Below, piece by piece: positions 42,337-46,336 of a stretch of 46,336 nt of DNA. The position numbers and the translations under genes are program-made. Source of the stretch: Methylobacterium bullatum. GTDB taxonomy: Bacteria; Pseudomonadota; Alphaproteobacteria; Rhizobiales; Beijerinckiaceae. Every line of letters starts with the position of its first letter. The stretch's first letter is position 1. The DNA is taken from the NCBI RefSeq assembly GCF_014845095.1, contig NZ_NKUG01000079.1:1-46336 (forward strand). Reading direction: 5' to 3'. Under the pieces are notes generated by a model that saw nothing but the letters and a program-made list of their open reading frames with translations, did no database searches and had not been told where the DNA came from.

Positions 42337-45015
42337 GTGAGCGAGCTCGACGCCTGGGCCGAGCGGCGCCGCATCGCCGAGCAGGCGCGGGGCGAGCGCG
42401 CATGGTCCCTGTGGGGGCCGTATCTCGCCGAGCGCCAATGGGGGACGGTGCGGGAGGATTACAGCCGCGACGGCAATGCCTGGCGCTCGCTGACGCATGA
42501 GGAGGCACGCTCGCGCGCCTATCGCTGGGGCGAGGACGGGCTCGCCGGCATCTGCGACGAGCGTGGGCAGATGTGCCTGTCCCTCGCCCTGTGGAACGGC
42601 CGCGACCATATCCTGAAGGAACGGCTCTTCGGCCTGACCAACGAGGAGGGCAACCACGGCGAGGACGTCAAGGAGGTCTATCACTACCTCGACGCGACCC
42701 CGAGCCATGCCTACCTGAAGTTCCTCTACCGCTATCCGCAGGCCGCCTATCCCTATGACGAGCTCGTCCGCGAGGGTCTGCGCCGGGGCCGGGACCAGCC
42801 GGAATACGAGATCGAGGACACGGGCGCCTTCGCCGAGGACCGCTTCTTCGACGTCACCGTGGAATACGCCAAGGAGGAGATCGACGACATCCATGCGGTG
42901 ATCACGGCGACCAACCGTGGCCCGGAGGCGGCCGATCTGCGCCTCGTGCCGCAGCTCTGGTTCCGCAACATCTGGTCGTGGCGCGAGGGACCGGCGGAAT
43001 CGCGCCCCAAGATGGCGGTCCAGCCCGATGGGAGCATCGCCTGCGAGCATCCGCGCCTCGGCCGATACCGGCTCTCCCATGACGGCGAGCCGGAGGTGCT
43101 GTTCTGCGAGAACGACACCAACCTGCGCCTGCATGGCTGGCAGCCCGATGCAGCCGGCCCGTTCAAGGACGGGCTCCACGCGGCCATCGTCGGGGGCGAC
43201 GAATCCGCCGTGCGGCGGGATGGCGGGACCAAGCTCGGCCTGCATTACGCCTTCCGCCTCGAGCCCGGCGAAACCCGGCGGGTGAACCTCAGGCTGTCGG
43301 CGGGGTCGCGGCCCCGTCCGGTCGACCACGAGGGCGCCATCCTGCTGCGCCGGATCGCCGAGGCGGACGCCTTCTACGACGCCCTTCAGGACGGCATCGC
43401 GGACTCGGATTCGCGCGCCATCTTCCGCCAGGCCGCCGCCGGGTTGATCTGGTCGAAGCAGCTCTATTGTTACGACGTGCGGCTTTGGCTGAAGGGTGAC
43501 CCGCTCCAGCCGGCCCCGCCGCGCGAGCGCGACGGCGGGCGCAACATCCACTGGCGTCATTTCGCCGGGTCCGACGTGCTCTCGATGCCGGACAAGTGGG
43601 AATATCCCTGGTTCGCGGCCTGGGACCTCGCCTTCCACTGCCTGCCTCTGGCGCTGCTCGACCCGGATTTCGCCAAGAAGCAGCTCCTGCTCCTCACCCG
43701 CGAATGGTACATGCACCCCAACGGCCAACTCCCGGCCTACGAATGGGAGTTCGGCGACGCCAACCCGCCGGTCCATGCCTGGGCCACCTACCGGGTGTTC
43801 GAGATCGACCGTGACCGGCGCGGCGGGCGCGGCGACCTCGCCTTTCTGGAGGGCGTCTTCCACAAGCTCCTGATCAACTTCACTTGGTGGGTGAACCGCA
43901 AGGACGCCGACGGCCGCAACGTCTTCCAGGGCGGCTTCCTCGGCCTCGACAATGTCGGCGTGTTCGACCGGTCGCGCCCGCCCCCCGGCTTCGGCCGCAT
44001 CCATCAGGCCGACGGCACCGCCTGGATGGCGATGTATTCGCTCAACATGATGCGCATCGCCCTCGAACTCGCGCTCCACAACGACGTCTACGAGAGCACC
44101 GCCTCGAAGTTCTTCGAGCATTTCCTCCTCATCGCCGAGGCGATGACCGACATGGGCGGCGAGGGCTTCGGCCTGTGGGACGAGGAGGACGAGTTCTACT
44201 ACGACGAGGTCGACATTCCCGGCGGCGGGATGCTGCCGTTGCGGGTCCGCTCCGTGGTGGGGCTGGTGCCGCTCTTCGCCGTCGAGGTGATCGAGCCCTC
44301 GGTGCTGCAGCGGCTGCCGGATTTCGCCCGGCGCCTGAACTGGCTCCTCGAGAACCGCCCCCACCTTGCCTGCCTCGTCTCGCGCTGGGACGAAGGCGGC
44401 GTCGGCGACCGCAAGCTGCTGTCGCTCCTGCGCGGGCACCGGATGAAGGCGCTGCTGCGGCGCATGCTCGACGAGGCCGAGTTCCTCTCGGACCACGGCG
44501 TCCGCTCCCTGTCGAAGGCGCATCTGGAGCGGCCCTATTCCCTCAACGGGTTCGGCGACGCGTTCACGGTGCGCTACGACCCGGCCGATTCCACATCGAA
44601 CATGTTCGGCGGCAATTCGAACTGGCGCGGCCCGGTCTGGATGCCGGTCAACTACCTCGTCGTCGAGGCGCTGCGGCGGTTCCATTCCTATTACGGGGAC
44701 GACTTCCTGGTGGAATATCCCACCGGATCGGGCACGTTCCTGACCCTCAACGCCATCGCGGACGCCCTCACCGACCGCCTGATCTCCCTCTTTGCCAAGG
44801 GCGAGGACGGTAAGCGGCCGGCCTTCGGCGATCGCCCGCCCATCGCCTCGGCCCCCGGCGCCGAAGACGCCCTGCTGTTCCACGAGTTCTTCGACGGCGA
44901 TACCGGCCGCGGCCTCGGCGCCTCCCACCAGACCGGCTGGACGGCGCTGATCCTCAACCTGCTGCACCAGAAGGCGCAGCGGACGGAGGTGGAGAAAGGT
45001 GAAACGGCGGCGTGA
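42337..45015 (+). CDS. GH63-like glycoside hydrolase (MGH1-type domain)
   Basis: 892 residues, no signal peptide. The start is GTG 42337, with a strong GAGGGGA ribosome site 6 bases ahead; upstream open frame to 42205 is repeat-rich. The N-terminal half has a beta sandwich; the second half is an (alpha/alpha)6 barrel with EYPWFAAWDLAFHCLPLALL, GQLPAYEWEFGDANPPVHAW, and GGNSNWRGPVWMPVNYL, the GH63/mannosylglycerate-hydrolase type motifs. It may cleave alpha-glucosides or compatible solutes such as mannosylglycerate or glucosylglycerate. It stands as a single gene, divergent from the PAP2 gene. Confidence 0.87.
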   Translation: MSELDAWAERRRIAEQARGERAWSLWGPYLAERQWGTVREDYSRDGNAWRSLTHEEARSRAYRWGEDGLAGICDERGQMCLSLALWNGRDHILKERLFGLTNEEGNHGEDVKEVYHYLDATPSHAYLKFLYRYPQAAYPYDELVREGLRRGRDQPEYEIEDTGAFAEDRFFDVTVEYAKEEIDDIHAVITATNRGPEAADLRLVPQLWFRNIWSWREGPAESRPKMAVQPDGSIACEHPRLGRYRLSHDGEPEVLFCENDTNLRLHGWQPDAAGPFKDGLHAAIVGGDESAVRRDGGTKLGLHYAFRLEPGETRRVNLRLSAGSRPRPVDHEGAILLRRIAEADAFYDALQDGIADSDSRAIFRQAAAGLIWSKQLYCYDVRLWLKGDPLQPAPPRERDGGRNIHWRHFAGSDVLSMPDKWEYPWFAAWDLAFHCLPLALLDPDFAKKQLLLLTREWYMHPNGQLPAYEWEFGDANPPVHAWATYRVFEIDRDRRGGRGDLAFLEGVFHKLLINFTWWVNRKDADGRNVFQGGFLGLDNVGVFDRSRPPPGFGRIHQADGTAWMAMYSLNMMRIALELALHNDVYESTASKFFEHFLLIAEAMTDMGGEGFGLWDEEDEFYYDEVDIPGGGMLPLRVRSVVGLVPLFAVEVIEPSVLQRLPDFARRLNWLLENRPHLACLVSRWDEGGVGDRKLLSLLRGHRMKALLRRMLDEAEFLSDHGVRSLSKAHLERPYSLNGFGDAFTVRYDPADSTSNMFGGNSNWRGPVWMPVNYLVVEALRRFHSYYGDDFLVEYPTGSGTFLTLNAIADALTDRLISLFAKGEDGKRPAFGDRPPIASAPGAEDALLFHEFFDGDTGRGLGASHQTGWTALILNLLHQKAQRTEVEKGETAA

Positions 45016-45362
45016 CGGGCCATGTAGGGGGCGACCTGCGATTCTCGGGCAGGGTAGCATCCCGTTTGCGAGGGCTCGCGACCCGGATAGCCGTGAGCAA
45101 TCGTCCGATCAGCACAACCCGACGTGCAACTCGGTCTCGAGCGGAGCGGGATCTCCCCTGGGGCTCGGTTCTGACCCTGAATGGCGCTGGCATCCACACG
45201 GGGCGGCAACTGCTCGCTACGGCGAATGCTCAGACCTTGCCGGATTGAGCGCGTCTCGGTTTCGGACTCCGCTACTCGGCCTTGTTGGAAGAGCGCGGGA
45301 CAAAGTTCCGCGCCAATGTGCTGAACGTGACGGGGGCGAATTACTGGACCTATACAGCTTCT
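45016..45362. other. Intergenic region with no supported gene
   Basis: 347 bases between convergent genes. Short open frames cross it but lack ribosome sites and plausible composition. GC falls toward 45300, marking the edge of the lower-GC block that follows. No tRNA-like or palindromic attachment site was recognised. Confidence 0.4.
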
Positions 45363-45677
45363 CTAACGATCGTAGGATTTTCCGCCGGTGCTGATGCCGT
45401 ACAGCATTGAAGAGTAGGGCAGTCGGGCAATGATGGTTGCTTGGCTCGCTACCCTACCGGCGACCATGCCTCGGCATAGGAGGTTCACACTCCCCATTTC
45501 CCGCTCGCAGAATGCATCTGGGCTGTCGATGAAGTTTAGATTCGTTAACCGTGAGATGATGACGGTTCGCCCTTCAGGTATGGCGCCGATAGGCTGGATG
45601 ACGAAGATCGTGACGAACTGTGCAGCGATGACAAGCGCGACAGCCATAATAGTGAGGGTGGCGAGCGATTTCTTCAC
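45363..45677 (-). CDS. Small membrane or exported hypothetical protein
   Basis: 104 residues. A strong hydrophobic helix (LATLTIMAVALVIAAQFVTI) near the start after MKKS is either a signal peptide or an anchor. The rest includes three cysteines-containing positions (FCEREM, LLCRGM) and a polar C-terminus. The start overlaps the upstream gene's stop by 4 bases (ATGA). DNA is clearly lower in GC. No family recognised. Confidence 0.65.
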   Translation of the reverse strand: MKKSLATLTIMAVALVIAAQFVTIFVIQPIGAIPEGRTVIISRLTNLNFIDSPDAFCEREMGSVNLLCRGMVAGRVASQATIIARLPYSSMLYGISTGGKSYDR

Positions 45678-46075
45678 GAGACCGCTCCTCGAAGCATGGT
45701 CTCTAAGTCCTCACGGTTTTTGAATTTAATCGTTCGGCCATTGACGATTGCCACCACGCCACCGTCTGGCTCATTCCGGTAGGGCGTGCTGCCAATCACA
45801 CCATCGGCGGCAAAGTCCACTGCTGACTCACGCACAGGGGTGAACCCCTTGCTGGCCAATTCAAGTGCTTTCTGCTTGTTGGCCTCTTCGCTCCCCTCGG
45901 CAGGTTTCATAATAAGCGCATGAGGCAACGCAACAATAAAGAGGGCCGCACCGTAGAACCACCACAGCGCGAACGACTGCCCTTTTTTCTGAGCAATGAA
46001 AGCTGGGATCAACACAATTAGGGCTGCGATTACAAGGATTTTCCACTTCCCGCCCCTAACTGCTTTCACCTGCAT
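45674..46075 (-). CDS. Membrane hypothetical protein
   Basis: 133 residues with two membrane helices (ILVIAALIVLIPAFIA and FALWWFYGAALFIVALPHAL) and a soluble C-terminal part with a beta-rich GGVVAIVNGRTIKFKN and a final NREDLETML. It is coupled to the following small gene. Lower GC than the rest of the window suggests acquisition. Function unknown; a lipid- or cargo-binding membrane pair is possible. Confidence 0.65.
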   Translation of the reverse strand: MQVKAVRGGKWKILVIAALIVLIPAFIAQKKGQSFALWWFYGAALFIVALPHALIMKPAEGSEEANKQKALELASKGFTPVRESAVDFAADGVIGSTPYRNEPDGGVVAIVNGRTIKFKNREDLETMLRGAVS

Positions 46076-46077
46076 TC

Positions 46078-46336
46078 TACCGAAGGTGGTGGTATCCGCT
46101 AGGTACGAAGGCAGACAGACGGCGTGAGGGAATATATCCTATGGCATTAATGTCACAGAGCTCGGCTCTGTCGTCGATGTCGATCGACCTCTGATCGGCG
46201 GAAGCGCGTCCCGCGCGAGTACCCGGTCGGGACAGGAGCGCATACCCGTTCCGATGCTCTGAAGGCTTGCCGTCGGGCTCGTCCCCTGGCACGCGTCTTC
46301 CATGCCGGAAACCGCACCCGCCCGCCGTCCCCTCTC
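46078..46336. other. Right-edge intergenic region
   Basis: Upstream of the low-GC pair and up to the window edge no gene can be supported. A plus-strand ATG at 46302 opens a frame (PETAPARRPL) that runs off the edge but has no visible ribosome site. Confidence 0.3.

Noticed and set aside
42028-45060. A 1010-residue minus-strand frame opposite the GH63-like gene
   Set aside because: The plus-strand protein has glycosidase motifs and a strong ribosome site; the minus frame has neither.
46077-46292. A 71-residue minus-strand frame at the right edge
   Set aside because: Composition looks random and there is no ribosome site or motif.
46288-46302. A TGGCAC sequence resembling a sigma-54 -24 element
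   Set aside because: The required GC dinucleotide at the -12 position is absent (CC instead).

Overview
The window is GC-rich, densely coded DNA from a free-living alphaproteobacterium. The best guess is a Methylobacterium/Methylorubrum-type rhizobialean. The reasons are the strong G/C third-position codon bias, the wealth of HWE/HisKA_2 kinases, a bacteriophytochrome-heme oxygenase pair, DUF2934 and OprB-like genes, and the style of the intergenic repeats. This is inferred from gene content alone; there is no rRNA or tRNA in the window to confirm it.

Layout. (1) 1-3276, plus strand: the end of a peptide/nickel-type ABC transporter operon (DppC-like permease tail, an M20 peptidase, a fused double ATPase). 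(2) 3290-4456: three small hypothetical genes. (3) 4470-7300, minus: bacteriophytochrome kinase bphP and heme oxygenase bphO, overlapping by 4 bases. (4) 7635-13398, minus: a histone-deacetylase-like hydrolase and, upstream of it, a tight cassette of DeoR regulator, M20 amidohydrolase, two paralogous choline-kinase-like phosphotransferases and a HisN/IMPase-type phosphatase. (5) 14120-15595: an OprB-like porin behind a near-perfect sigma-54 promoter and followed by a strong terminator; then a YcxB-like membrane protein and a MOSC protein. (6) 17482-23855, minus: an amidase and a complete UrtABCDE-type ABC transporter. (7) 24084-27876: a chemoreceptor, a DUF2934 protein and a membrane metallophosphoesterase. 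(8) 27965-29190: a lower-GC patch with an IS/MITE-like remnant, a hairpin and a MerR regulator. (9) 29367-31024: an NAD(P)-binding protein and an HWE histidine kinase. (10) 31454-32873: small hypothetical genes. (11) 32878-37158, minus: Gfo/Idh oxidoreductase, GH15 hydrolase and MFS exporter. (12) 37362-39782: a LOV-domain blue-light hybrid histidine kinase. (13) 39995-45015: two micro-proteins, an exported PAP2 phosphatase and a divergent GH63-like hydrolase. (14) 45363-46075: two low-GC overlapping membrane-protein genes.

Themes. Light sensing is prominent: a red/far-red phytochrome made with its own biliverdin-producing enzyme, and a LOV kinase with the photoactive cysteine. Nitrogen/amide uptake and breakdown is the second theme (UrtABCDE-type transporter with amidase, two M20 hydrolases, peptide transporter). 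The least understood unit is the DeoR/M20/kinase/kinase/phosphatase cassette, which looks like an undescribed catabolic or salvage route through a phosphorylated small molecule and is the main candidate for a new system. No CRISPR array, prophage, intact transposase or RNA gene was seen.
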